Source: Gaiellasilicea sp963765705 (GTDB lineage Bacteria > Actinomycetota > Thermoleophilia > Gaiellales > Gaiellaceae). From it: DNA of 64,000 nt. Within the stretch, counting starts at the first letter, position 1. Each line of letters begins with the position of its first letter. The position numbers and the translations under genes were made by a program. Location: the NCBI GenBank assembly GCA_963765705.1, contig CAVXXJ010000013.1:186001-250000 (forward strand), read 5' to 3'. The notes under the pieces were generated by a model, which did not search any database, had not been told where the DNA came from, and saw only the letters and a program-made list of their open reading frames with translations. Below, piece after piece: positions 17,232 through 27,772 of the stretch.

Positions 17232-19864
17232 ACGGTCTGCAACGGCGCCTGGGCACCCGAGCGCGGCGTCGCGCGGCCGGCGGCCTGGAGCGCGCGGCGG
17301 TAGGCGATGGCCGGGGTCGGGCCACTCGCCATCACCTCGCCGGTCGAGCGCATCTCGACACCCCGGTCGGCGGCGCCGGCGAGGCGCTCGGCGGGGAAGA
17401 TCGCCTCCTTGGCCCACGCACGATCGAGCACGATGCGCTCCGGGAGGCCGAGCTCGCCGAGCGACGCGCCGAGCAGCAGCCGGCAGGCGTGGTCGACGAG
17501 CGGGATGCCGGTCGCCTTCGACACGAAGGGGACCGTGCGCGACGCGCGCGGGTTCGCCTCGAGCACGTACAGCTCGCCGTCGTGCAGCGCGAGCTGGAGG
17601 TTGAGCAACCCCCGGGCGCCGAGCGCGTGCGCGAGCGTGGCCGAGAGCTCGCGGATCTCGGTCTCGAGGCGCGCGGTCACCGACGGCGCCGGGACGACGC
17701 AGGCCGAGTCGCCGGAGTGGACGCCCGCGCGCTCGACGTGCTCCAGCACGGATGCCACCCAGCCGGTCTCGCCGTCGCAGAGGACGTCGACGTCGAGCTC
17801 GATCGCGCCTTCCAGGAAGCGATCGATCAGCGCCGGTCCGTCGACCACGAGCTCAGCGGGCTTGCGCGCGACGAGCATTCTGCTGCCGCCGAGGACGTAG
17901 GACGGCCGCACCAGCACGGGGTAGCCGATCCCGTCCGCGATCGACCGGGCGCCGCCCGTCGTCTCCGCATGGCCCCAGGCCGGCGCGCGAACGCCGAGGC
18001 TGTCGAGGAGCGCCGCGAACCGGGCGCGGTCCTCGGCGACGGCGATCGCGGCCAGCGGGTTGCCGAGCAACGGCACGCCAGCTTCCTCGAGCCCCGCCGC
18101 GAGGCCGAGCGGTGTCTGGCCGCCGAGCGAGACGACGACGCCGAGCGGCCGCTCCAGCTCGACCACGTCGAGCACGCGCTCGAGCGTCACCGGTTCGAGG
18201 TAGAGACGATCGCAGGTGTCGTAGTCCGTGGAGACGGTCTCCGGATTCGAGTTCACGAGCACGACCTCGTGCCCGAGCCGGCGGAATGCCTGCGCGGCGC
18301 GCACGCAGCAGTAGTCGAACTCGATCCCCTGGCCGATCCGGTTCGTGCCGGAGCCGAGCACGACGATCGATCCGGGCGGTGTCCCGTTGCCGTCGCTCTG
18401 CTCGTAGGAGAGGTAGTAGTAGGGCGTCTGCGCCTCGAACTCGCCGGCGCACGAGTCGACCGCCAGCCGGCCGGGCGACCCGCGCCGCGTGCGTACCTCG
18501 GTCTCGGAGACGCCGAGGATCCCGGCGACGCGCGCGTCGGGCAGCCCAAAGCGCTTCGCGGCGGGGACGTCCCCGCTCGCTGCAAGCTCACGCTCGGCGG
18601 CGCGGATCGACTCGAGCTCTCCGAGGAAGTAGGGGTGCAGCCCTGGGATCTCCGGCAGCTCGTCGCCGGCCTCGACCCCTTCGAGCGCCTTCAGCAGCGC
18701 CTCGGGGAAGGTGCGGCCGAGACCGAGCGCCTCCCCGACCGCCCGCATCTCGGTGCCGAGCGTGCGGTCGGCGGCGGGGAAGCGGTCGAAGTCGAAGCGC
18801 GGCGCCTTGACGGCGACGTAGTCGAGTGCCGGCTCGAAGGCGGCGCTCGACGCGCCGGTGATGTCGTTCGGCAGCTCGTCCAGCGTGTAGCCGACGGCGA
18901 GCAGCGCGGCGAGCTTCGCGATCGGAAAGCCGGTCGCCTTCGACGCGAGCGCGGACGAGCGCGAGACGCGCGGGTTCATCTCGATCAGCGCCAGCTCTCG
19001 CGTCTCCGGCTCGTAGGCGAACTGGACGTTGGCGCCGCCGGTGGCGACGCCAACCGCGCGTGCACAGGCGAACGCCGCGTCGCGGAGACGCTGGAGCTCC
19101 CCGTCCGAGAGTGTCTGCTGCGGCGCGACCGTCCAGGAGTCGCCGGTGTGGACGCCGACCGGGTCGAGGTTCTCGATCGAGCAGATGACGACGCAGTTGC
19201 CGGCGGTGTCGGCCATGACCTCGAGCTCGAACTCCTGCCAGCCCTCCAGCGAGCGCTCGACGAGCACCTGGCCGATCGGGCTCGCGGCAAGGCCGTGCGC
19301 GACCCGCTCGCGCAGCTCTTCGTGAGTGCGGGCGATGCCGCCGCCACCGCCGCCGAGCGTGAAGGCGGGACGTACCACAGCGGGAACCGGGCAGTAGTCG
19401 AGCTCGTCGACCGACGTGACGACCACGCTTGCCGGCACCGGTAGCCCCGCGTTCTCCATCGCAGCCCGGAACATCGAGCGGTCCTCCGCGGTGCGGATCG
19501 CGTCGAGGTTCGCTCCGATCAACTCGACGTCGTACTCCGCCAGCACGCCGTTCTCGGACAGCTCGACGGCGAGGTTCAGCGCCGTCTGCCCACCGAGCGT
19601 GGGGAGGTACGCATCCGGCCGCTCGCGGGCGATGATCTCGGCGAGCGTCGGCGCGTCGAGAGGCTCGAGGTAGGTGGCGTCGGCCCACTCGGGGTCGGTC
19701 ATGATCGTGGCCGGATTCGAGTTGGCGAGCACGACGCGGTAGCCCTCGCCGCGCAGAGCCCGGCACGCCTGGACGCCGGCGTAGTCGAACTCGCAGCCCT
19801 GGCCGATGCGAATCGGCCCGGAGCCGACGATCAGGATGCTGCGAAGGTCTGTTCTCTTCGGCAT
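17228..19864 (-). CDS. carB: Carbamoyl-phosphate synthase large subunit, compact form without MGS domain
   Basis: Makes carbamoyl phosphate from ammonia (supplied by CarA), bicarbonate and 2 ATP for arginine and pyrimidine synthesis. 878 residues in one unbroken frame; the usual length is about 1,060-1,100. The carboxyphosphate half has ILIVGSGPIRIGQGCEFDYAG and AFTLGGGGGGIA. The carbamoyl-phosphate half has VVLGSGTNRIGQGIEFDYCC and LVRPSYVLGGSRM. The oligomerisation domain between the halves is about 50 residues shorter than in E. coli. The protein stops about 30 residues after EMRSTGEVMAS, so the C-terminal methylglyoxal-synthase-like allosteric domain (ornithine/UMP site) is absent. The intact GNAT gene on the other strand begins right there, so no hidden continuation is possible. 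ATG 19864 lies 34 nt inside carA. Confidence 0.95.
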   Translation of the reverse strand: MPKRTDLRSILIVGSGPIRIGQGCEFDYAGVQACRALRGEGYRVVLANSNPATIMTDPEWADATYLEPLDAPTLAEIIARERPDAYLPTLGGQTALNLAVELSENGVLAEYDVELIGANLDAIRTAEDRSMFRAAMENAGLPVPASVVVTSVDELDYCPVPAVVRPAFTLGGGGGGIARTHEELRERVAHGLAASPIGQVLVERSLEGWQEFELEVMADTAGNCVVICSIENLDPVGVHTGDSWTVAPQQTLSDGELQRLRDAAFACARAVGVATGGANVQFAYEPETRELALIEMNPRVSRSSALASKATGFPIAKLAALLAVGYTLDELPNDITGASSAAFEPALDYVAVKAPRFDFDRFPAADRTLGTEMRAVGEALGLGRTFPEALLKALEGVEAGDELPEIPGLHPYFLGELESIRAAERELAASGDVPAAKRFGLPDARVAGILGVSETEVRTRRGSPGRLAVDSCAGEFEAQTPYYYLSYEQSDGNGTPPGSIVVLGSGTNRIGQGIEFDYCCVRAAQAFRRLGHEVVLVNSNPETVSTDYDTCDRLYLEPVTLERVLDVVELERPLGVVVSLGGQTPLGLAAGLEEAGVPLLGNPLAAIAVAEDRARFAALLDSLGVRAPAWGHAETTGGARSIADGIGYPVLVRPSYVLGGSRMLVARKPAELVVDGPALIDRFLEGAIELDVDVLCDGETGWVASVLEHVERAGVHSGDSACVVPAPSVTARLETEIRELSATLAHALGARGLLNLQLALHDGELYVLEANPRASRTVPFVSKATGIPLVDHACRLLLGASLGELGLPERIVLDRAWAKEAIFPAERLAGAADRGVEMRSTGEVMASGPTPAIAYRRALQAAGRATPRSGAQAPLQTV

Positions 19865-20902
19865 GCCGCGGCGATCCGGTCGAAGAAGGGAAGAGCGTCG
19901 TGCGGCCCAGGCGCGGCCTCGGGGTGGAACTGCAGCGTCACGAAGTCCTCGCCCTCGAGCCCTTCGACGGTGCCGTCGTTCAGCGAGACGTGGCTCACCT
20001 CGGCGGAGTCGCCCGGCTCGACCGCGAAACCGTGGTTCTGCGCGGTCACGAGCACCCGGCTCGTCCCGGTCACGCGGACCGGGTGGTTGGCGCCGCGGTG
20101 ACCGAACGGAAGCTTGAACGTGTTCAGCCCGAGCGCGAGCGCGACGAGCTGGTGGCCGAGGCAGATGCCGAAGAGCGGCACGCGGCCGAGCAGGTCGCGA
20201 ACGGTCTCGACCGGTCCGTCGAGCTGGGAGGGGTCGCCGGGGCCGTTGCCGATCAGCACCGCCGCCGGCTCGAGCGCCAGCACCGCGTCGGCGTCCCAGG
20301 TGCCGGGGACGACCATCGCCTCGACTCCGGACTCGACGAGCCGGCGCACGATCGAGCGCTTGCAGCCGAGATCGAGCACGACGACGCGAGGCCCGGCGCC
20401 GACCGAGTACGGCTCGGCGGTGCACGCCTCGAGCGCCGGTGCCGGAGACGCGAGCTCGGGCTCCTCGAGCATGCGCGGCCAGTCGAGGTGCGGTTGCGCC
20501 AGCGCCCGCGCATAGAGCTCGTCGACGGATGCGGTTCCGAGCGCGCAGCGCATCGCACCGTCGTCGCGCAGGCGCCGGACGAGGGCGCGCGTGTCGATCT
20601 CCTCGAGCGCCACGACGCCGCGTCCCGCGAGCCACGCTGACCACTCGGGACGCGCGCGGCGCATGACGACCCCCTCCGTCCAGACGCGATCCGATTCCAG
20701 CAGCCGCTCGTCGACGCCGTAGTTGCCGATCAGCGGGTACGCGAACGCGAGCACCTGCCGCGCGTAGCTCGGGATCGGTGACCGCCTGCTCGTAGCCCGC
20801 GGGCGCGGTCGTGAAGCACGCCTCACCGGAGGCGATGCCGGGGGCGCCGACCGACCGGCCGGGGAAGACCGATCCGTCCTCGAGCACGAGGTGCGCAAGC
20901 AT
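19831..20902 (-). CDS. carA: Carbamoyl-phosphate synthase small (glutaminase) subunit
   Basis: Hydrolyses glutamine and feeds ammonia to CarB. The N-terminal domain starts LVLEDGSVFPGRSVGA. The class I amidotransferase domain has the nucleophile Cys in PLFGICLGHQLVALALG and the His-Glu pair in TLQFHPEAAPGPHD. About 357 residues, near normal. One extra C near 20775 breaks the frame; the correction gives VTDPSYARQVLAFAYPLIGN. ATG 20902 has TAGTAT at -12 to -7, so it is leaderless by geometry, within reach of repeated GCATA motifs that probably bind ArgR. Confidence 0.93.
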
Positions 20903-20906
20903 TTAC

Positions 20907-20940
20907 GCATACTAACAACTTTTTCTGCATAATACGCATA
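20907..20940. promoter_or_regulatory. Divergent carA/argC promoters with ARG-box-like repeats
   Basis: Three GCATA motifs (20907-20911, 20927-20931, 20936-20940) lie in an AT-rich island unlike the surrounding DNA. The argC -10 CATAAT (20928-20933) and the carA -10 TAGTAT (20914-20909 on the minus strand) overlap these motifs. ArgR sites in many bacteria are AT-rich with TGCATA-like halves, so arginine-dependent repression of both operons is likely. Confidence 0.65.
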
Positions 20941-21921
20941 TGGCTGTCTCAACTGTCATCCTCGGCGCGTCCGGCTATGCGGGCCAGGAGACCCTCGACC
21001 GCGTGCTCGCGCACCCCGAGCTCGAGCTCGTCGCGCTGGGCTCCGACTCGCTCGCCGGCCAGGGCGCGAGCGTCCTCGATCCGCGGTTGAACGGCAACAT
21101 GCCGGCGTTCGTCTCGAACGACGCCGCCCTCACGGCGGGCGCGGAGCTCGTCTTCTGCTGCCTCGACCACGAGCGGGCGGCGCTGCTCGACGCGCACGCC
21201 GACGTCGTCGTCGTCGATCTCTCGGGCGCGCACCGGCTGGCGCAGCCCTCGCTCTACGCCGAGTGGTACGGCTTCGAGCATCCGCGCCCGCAGTCGCTGC
21301 CGGAGTGGAGCTACGCGATCCCGGAGCTCTTCCCGCCGACCGGGCCGCTGATCGCGAACCCCGGCTGCTACGCGACCGCCGTCCTGCTCGCGCTCGCGCC
21401 GCTCGTGGGCGTCGTCGACCCGAGCGGCGTCGTCGTCGACGCCAAGTCGGGCGTCTCGGGCGCCGGCAAGGGCGCTGAAGGCGAGCTCGCACGCCGCCGT
21501 CGTGCTCGAGAACGTCTCGCCGTACAAGGTCGGCTCGCACCAGCACGCGCCCGAGATCGAGCAGGCGCTCGGCTTCCCGGTCTGCTTCGTACCGCACCTG
21601 CTGCCGGTGCGCCGCGGCCTGATCGCGACCTGCTACGTGCAGTCCGACGCCGACGTGCGCGAGCTGCTCGAGGCCGCCTACGCGACCTCGCCGGCGGTGA
21701 CGCTGCTGCCGGAGGGCGTCGCGCCCGAGCTGTCGCGCGTGCAGGGCACCGACGGCGCCGAGCTGGGCGTGTTCACCGACCGGGCAACGGGAACGCGGAT
21801 CGTCGTCTGCGCGATCGACAACCTCGGCAAGGGCGCCGCCGGCCAGGCCGTGCAGAACGCGAACCTGGCGCTCGGCCTGCCCGAGACCGCCGGGCTTCGG
21901 CTCGCAGGGGTGCTGGTATGA
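20940..21921 (+). CDS. argC: N-acetyl-gamma-glutamyl-phosphate reductase
   Basis: NADPH-dependent third step of arginine synthesis. The Rossmann motif is VILGASGYAGQETL. The catalytic Cys lies in LIANPGCYATAVLLALAPL, followed by DAKSGVSGAGKG, and after the break SPYKVGSHQHAPEIEQ and FVPHLLPVRRGL. One extra base near 21472 shifts the frame. About 326 residues, normal. First gene of argCJBDRF; ATG 20940 is leaderless by geometry, and its TGA overlaps argJ (ATGA). Confidence 0.94.
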
Positions 21922-23082
21922 GCGTCACGGCCGCCAAGGGCTTCGTCGCCTCCGGCGTCGCACGCGGGCATCCGGCGCAAGGGCCTCGACCTCGCGGTCG
22001 TTCGCTCGACCGTCCCCGCCGTCGGCGCGGCGATGTTCACCGTCAACCAGGTGCTGGCTGCGCCGGTCATCGTCTCGAAGCAGCACCTCGAGGTCGCCGA
22101 GCCGCAGGCGATCGTGATCAACTCCGGCGTCGCAAACGCCGCGACCGGCGAGCGCGGGGAGCTCGACGCGCTCGCGACCGCTGCCGAGGCCGGGCGGCTG
22201 CTCGACCTCTACGCCGAGGAGGTGCTGGTGCTCTCGACCGGCGTCATCGGCACCCTGCTCCCGCTCGACAAGGTGCTCACCGGTCTGCGCGCCGCCACGA
22301 CCGAGCTCTCAGAGTCGGGTGGAGACGACGCGGCGAACGCGATCCTCACCACCGACACGCGGACGAAGGAGTCCGCGGTCTCGCTCGACGGGTTCACGGT
22401 CGGCGGGATGGCGAAGGGCTCGGGGATGATCCACCCGCTGCTCGCGACGATGCTCGCCGTCGTCACGACCGACTACCCGCTCGAGGCCGGCGAGGCGATC
22501 GAGTTCCTGCGCCCGGCGGTGGACAAGAGCTTCAACTCGATCTCGGTCGACGGCGAGTGCTCGACGAACGACGCCGTCTGCCTGCTGGCGAACGGCGCGA
22601 GCGGGATCGAGCGGACGCCTGCGACCGACATCGCCTTCGCGCTCGCGCTCGGCCGCGTCTGCGACGAGCTCGCGCAGCAGATCGTCGCCGACGGTGAGGG
22701 CGCGACGGTGCTCGCCGAGATCGAGGTGACCGGCGCCGTCGACGCGGGCCAGGCGCGCGCGATCGCCTCCCGCATCGCGACGTCGCCGCTCGTCAAGACC
22801 GCCCTCTTCGGCCACGACGCGAACTGGGGGCGGGTGCTCGCCGCCGCCGGCTCAGCGCCCCACAACGGCGGCTTCGCCTCAGTCGAGACGAGCCGCGTCA
22901 GCCTCTCCTACAACGGCACGCTCGTGCTCGACCGCGGCGCGCCGCAGGGCGTCGAGCCGGACGTCTCGAACGGCTCGTGCCGGATCGAGCTCGACCTCGG
23001 GCTGGGCGAGGGCTCCGCCAGCTATCTGACGAGCGACCTGTCCTACGACTACGTCCGCATCAACGCGGACTACCGGACGTGA
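21918..23082 (+). CDS. argJ: Bifunctional glutamate N-acetyltransferase / amino-acid N-acetyltransferase
   Basis: Transfers acetyl from N-acetylornithine to glutamate, allowing acetyl recycling. The N-terminus reads SGVAAGIRRKGLDLA after removing one extra base near 21961. VINSGVANAATG and MAKGSGMIHPLLATMLAVVTTD are visible; the Thr of ATML is the self-cleavage nucleophile. NWGRVLAAAGSA and the C-terminal DLSYDYVRINADYRT fit the family. About 387 residues. Overlaps argB by 4 nt (GTGA). Confidence 0.94.
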
Positions 23083-23743
23083 GCACCGTCGTCGTCAAGC
23101 TCGGCGGCGCCGTCGCGGCCGAGGCGACGAGCCTCGTCATGCGGCATGGCGCGCGAGCACCAGGTCTGCGTCGTCCACGGCGCCGGGCCGCAGATCTCGG
23201 CCGAGATGGAGCGGCTCGGGCTCGACGTCACGTTCGTCGGCGGCCGGCGAGTCGACGACCGCGGCCGGGCTCGAGGTCGTCCGCGCCTCGTTCGCGGCCG
23301 TCAACGCGGAGATCTGCGCTGCGCTCGGACCGATCGCCGTACCGCTCTTCGGTGACGAGATCGGGCTCCAGGCGACGCCGGTGCCCGAGCTCGGGCTCGT
23401 CGGCGAGGCGCTGCCGTCGCGTCCCGCGGCCGTCGCCGAGGCGCTCGCGGCCGGGCGGATCCCGGTGATCGCGCCGCTCGCCGCAGGCCCGCTGAACGTC
23501 AATGCCGACGAGGCGGCGGCCGCGCTCGCGATCGGGCTCGGCGCCGACCGGATCCTCTTCCTGACCGATGTTCCCGGGCCTGCTGCTCGGCGGCGCGGTC
23601 GCGGCGACGATCGGTGGCGTCGAGGCCGAGCGGATGCTCGAGGCGGGAGAGCTCAGCGGCGGGATCGTCCCCAAGCTGCGGGCGGCGATCGGCGCCGCCC
23701 GCGAGGGCGTCGCGGCGGAGATCGGCGCGACGGCGGTGCTGGC

Positions 23744-23747
<4 letters not shown>
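23079..23747 (+). CDS. argB: Acetylglutamate kinase, frame-broken
   Basis: Phosphorylates N-acetylglutamate; the usual feedback target of arginine. VVKLGGAVA (ATP loop), VCVVHGAGPQIS, VTFVGGRRV, PLNVNADEAAAALAIGLGAD and LTDVPGLL mark an amino-acid kinase. Three extra bases (near 23143, 23255 and 23578) break the frame. About 222 residues after correction, short against the typical 260-300. The N-terminal segment of about 25 residues that carries the arginine-sensitive helix in some ArgB proteins is absent. Overlaps argD by 4 nt. Confidence 0.9.
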
Positions 23748-24883
<1,136 letters not shown>

Positions 24884-24887
<4 letters not shown>

Positions 24888-25346
24888 ACAAGTTCGAACG
24901 GCAGGGGACGATCCTCCGGCTCGTCGGCGAGCGGCAGCTCTCGACGCAGAGCGACGTCGTCGAGGCGCTGCGCGACGAAGGTCTCGACGCGGTGCAGGCG
25001 ACCGTGTCGCGCGACATCGCGCAGCTCGGGCTCGTCAAGGTCCGCGGCGACGACGGCCGGCTCGTCTACGCGCTTCCGGGTGCCGCCGACCTCGACCGGC
25101 TGAGCGAGCTGACCGTCGGCGCTCCGCCGCTGGGCGACGAGCCTCGAGCACACGGGGAACCTCGTCGTCCTCAGGACGCCGCCCGGGCACGCGAACGCGC
25201 TCGCGCTCGCGTTCGACGAGGCCGGTCTGCCGGAGATCGCGGGCTGCATCGCCGGCGACGACACGATCTTCCTCGCCGCCCGCGAGGGGCTGAGCGGCGC
25301 CGAGCTCGCCGACCAGCTCCGCCACCACCTGGACGGCGACACGTGA
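24884..25346 (+). CDS. argR: Arginine repressor
   Basis: Hexameric arginine-sensing repressor. The N-terminal winged helix contains LSTQSDVVEALRDEG and AVQATVSRDIAQLGLVKV. The C-terminal oligomerisation and arginine-binding domain has GCIAGDDTIFLAAREG. One extra C near 25145 breaks the frame (GAGCTC read as GAGCCTC). About 153 residues, normal. It sits between argD and argF with 4-nt overlaps on both sides, and would autoregulate the operon through the sites before argC. Confidence 0.92.
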
Positions 25347-26256
25347 CCGTCGTGCTGCCACAGGCGCTGGGTGTCGACCTGCGCGGACGCTCGCTCGTAC
25401 GCGTGCGCGACTGGACCGCCGCCGAGATCGAGGCCGTGCTCGACCTCGCCGACGAGCTGAAGGGAAAGCAGCGTGCGCGCGAGCCGCACCGCCTGCTCGA
25501 GGGGCGCACGCTCGGCCTGCTCTTCCGCAAGCACTCGACGCGGACGAGGGTCTCGCTGGAGGTCGCGGCGGCACATCTCGGCGCGACGGCGCTCTACCTC
25601 CCCGACGACCAGCTCCAGCTCGCGCGCGGCGAGCCGTTCGAGGACACGGCCCGCGTGCTCTCCCGCTACCTCGACGCCGTCGCGATCCGCACGTACCTCC
25701 ACGCGGAGCTCGAGGTGTTCGAGGCCGCCGCCACGGTCCCGGTCGTCAACGCGCTCACCGACGAGGCGCATCCGCTGCAGGCGCTCGCCGACCTGCAGAC
25801 GATGCGCGAGCGCTTCGGCGCCATCGAGGGACTCCGTGTTGCCTGGATTGGCGACGGCAACAACGTCTGCCTCTCGCTCGCCGAGGGGTGCGCGCTGCTC
25901 GGCGCCGAGCTCGTCTGCGCCTCTCCGCCCGGCTACGAGCCCGACGACGCGTCGATCCCGGTCGTGCGCGATCCGCGCGAGGCCGTCGCAGGCGCGCACG
26001 TCGTCGTCACGGACGTCTGGACGAGCATGGGGCAGGAGGCCGAGAGCGCCGAGCGGCTGCAGGCGTTCGCCGGCTACACCGTGGACGACGCGCTCCTGGC
26101 GCTGGCCGATCCGGAGGCGATCGTGCTCCACTGCCTGCCGGCGCATCCCGGCGAGGAGATCAGCGCGGACGTGCTCTACGGCCCCGATGTGCCGCCTGGG
26201 ACGAGGCGGAGAACCGGCTGCACACGGCCAAGGCGCTGCTGGCGCTGATCGTCTAG
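25343..26256 (+). CDS. argF: Ornithine carbamoyltransferase
   Basis: Joins ornithine and carbamoyl phosphate to citrulline, linking this operon to the divergent carAB. Carbamoyl-phosphate loop KHSTRTRVS, HPLQALADLQTM, VAWIGDGNNVCLS, DVWTSMGQE and the ornithine-binding HCLPAHPGEEI are all present. The frame changes near 26192, most simply by loss of one base, restoring WDEAENRLHTAKALLALI. About 304 residues, normal. Last gene of the operon; its stop overlaps the convergent antiporter by 3 nt. Confidence 0.94.
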
Positions 26257-27728
26257 ACGAGCCGGCGCCAGCGCGAGAAGACGTCCTCGAGATCGGCGCG
26301 CTTCGTGCGCGGGACGAGCACGAACAGGCGGTCGCCGGGCTGGACCACGGTCAGCCGCGCGGGGGGATCGTGTCGTCGCCACGCGTGATCACCGCGATCA
26401 GCGCGTCGCGCGGCAGGCCGAGCTCGCGGACCGCGGAGCCGGCGATCGCGTGGTTCGCCGGCGACGCGCGAAGTCGACGAGGTCGAGCTTGCTCAGGTGG
26501 CCGACCTCGAGCGGCGCGTCGTGCACCGGCGGCGCTGGCGAGAGCAGCCCGAAGCTTGCCCGCGACCCACTCGAGCGTGGTGCCCTGCACGATCACCGAT
26601 ACGACGACGACGAAGAAGACGGCGTTGAAGATCGTGTTCCTAGTGCGTCACGTCGGACGAGAGCACGAACGTCGCGAGCACGATCGGCACGGCTCCGCGC
26701 AGTCCCGCCCAGCCGAGCAGCAGCCGGTCACGGTGCGTGATGCCCGGTGAAGAGCGTCGATGCCCAGAACCGCCGCCGGCCGGATCGATGAGCATCAGCA
26801 GCAACGCCAGTGCGAGCCCCGGCAACGCGACGTCGGGCAGCTCGTTCGGGAAGACGAGCAGGCCGAAGACGATGAAGAGCGCGACCTGCGCGAGGAAGGC
26901 GAGGCCTTCGTGGAAGGCGACGAGCTGCCGGCGGTAGCGCGATGGGGTGCTGCCGACCGCGAGGCCGACGAGGTAGATGGCGAGGAAGCCGCTGCCGCCG
27001 ATCACGTCGGCCACGCCGAAGCGAGAGCGCGCCCGCGGCCACCGATGCCACGGGTGCGAAGGCGCCGATCGAGGGGGGCAGCCGTCCGAAGACCCAGGTC
27101 GCTGCGGCGCCGAGCGCGACGCCGACGAGGAGGCCGAGCCCGAGCTGCTGGACGACGCAGGACCGAGAGATCGTCGATCCCGTACGAGCCCGGACGCTCG
27201 ATCCAGGCGATCAGTCCGAGCGTCAGCGCGATTCCCATCGGGTCGTTCCCGCCCGACTCCGCCTCGAGCGTGCGTGCGAGCGTGCGCCGGATGTGCGTCT
27301 GCGCGAAGCGTCGCGAAGACCGCCGCTGCGTCGGTCGGCGCGACCACGGCGCCGAGCAGCACGGACTCGAGCCAGGTGAGGTCGAAGAGCCAGTAGGCGG
27401 CCACGCCGGTGAGGAGCGCGCTGACGACGACGCCGACGGTGCTCAGGAGGGCCGCAGGCACCGCGACCTGGCGCAAGCGCCGCCACGACGTCTGCAGTCC
27501 GCCCTCGTACAGGATCAGCGCGAGCCCGATGATGCCGACCTGGCGCGCGAGCTCCGCGTCGTCGAACTCGATCCCGCCGGGCCCGTCGGAGCCGAGCAGC
27601 ATCCCGAGCGCGAGGAACGCGACAAGCACGGGCAGGCCGGTCCGGGCTGCGCCGAGCGCGACGACGAGGCTCGCCGAGAGGATGGCGCCGACGAGCAGGA
27701 GTACGAGGCCTTCGTCCACGTTCTCCAT
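26253..27728 (-). CDS. CPA1-family cation/H+ antiporter with C-terminal RCK_C domain, heavily frame-broken
   Basis: Exchanges Na+ or K+ for protons. About 490 residues. The N-terminal half shows successive membrane helices (VGAILSASLVVALG, LALILYEGGLQTSWRRL, LLGAVVAPTDAAAVFATLR). Then come the ND motif in GNDPMGIALTLGLIAW, GFLAIYLVGLAVGS and WAGLRGAVPIVLATF, all typical of CPA1 (NhaP2-like). The extreme C-terminus (RLTVVQPGDRLFVLVPR) fits a TrkA-C/RCK_C ligand-binding domain. I count at least five single-base frame breaks, so internal sequence is approximate. Divergent from the UbiB-like kinase gene. Confidence 0.82.
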
Positions 27729-27772
27729 CTTCGCCGGTGGGACTCACGGCCGCCGCGTGGAACACTTCCGGG

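Noticed and set aside
17228..17300. CarB truncation caused by a frame error hiding the MGS domain
   Set aside because: The downstream DNA is an intact GNAT gene on the other strand overlapping carB by only 4 nt, and no MGS-like peptide is visible in any minus-strand frame there.
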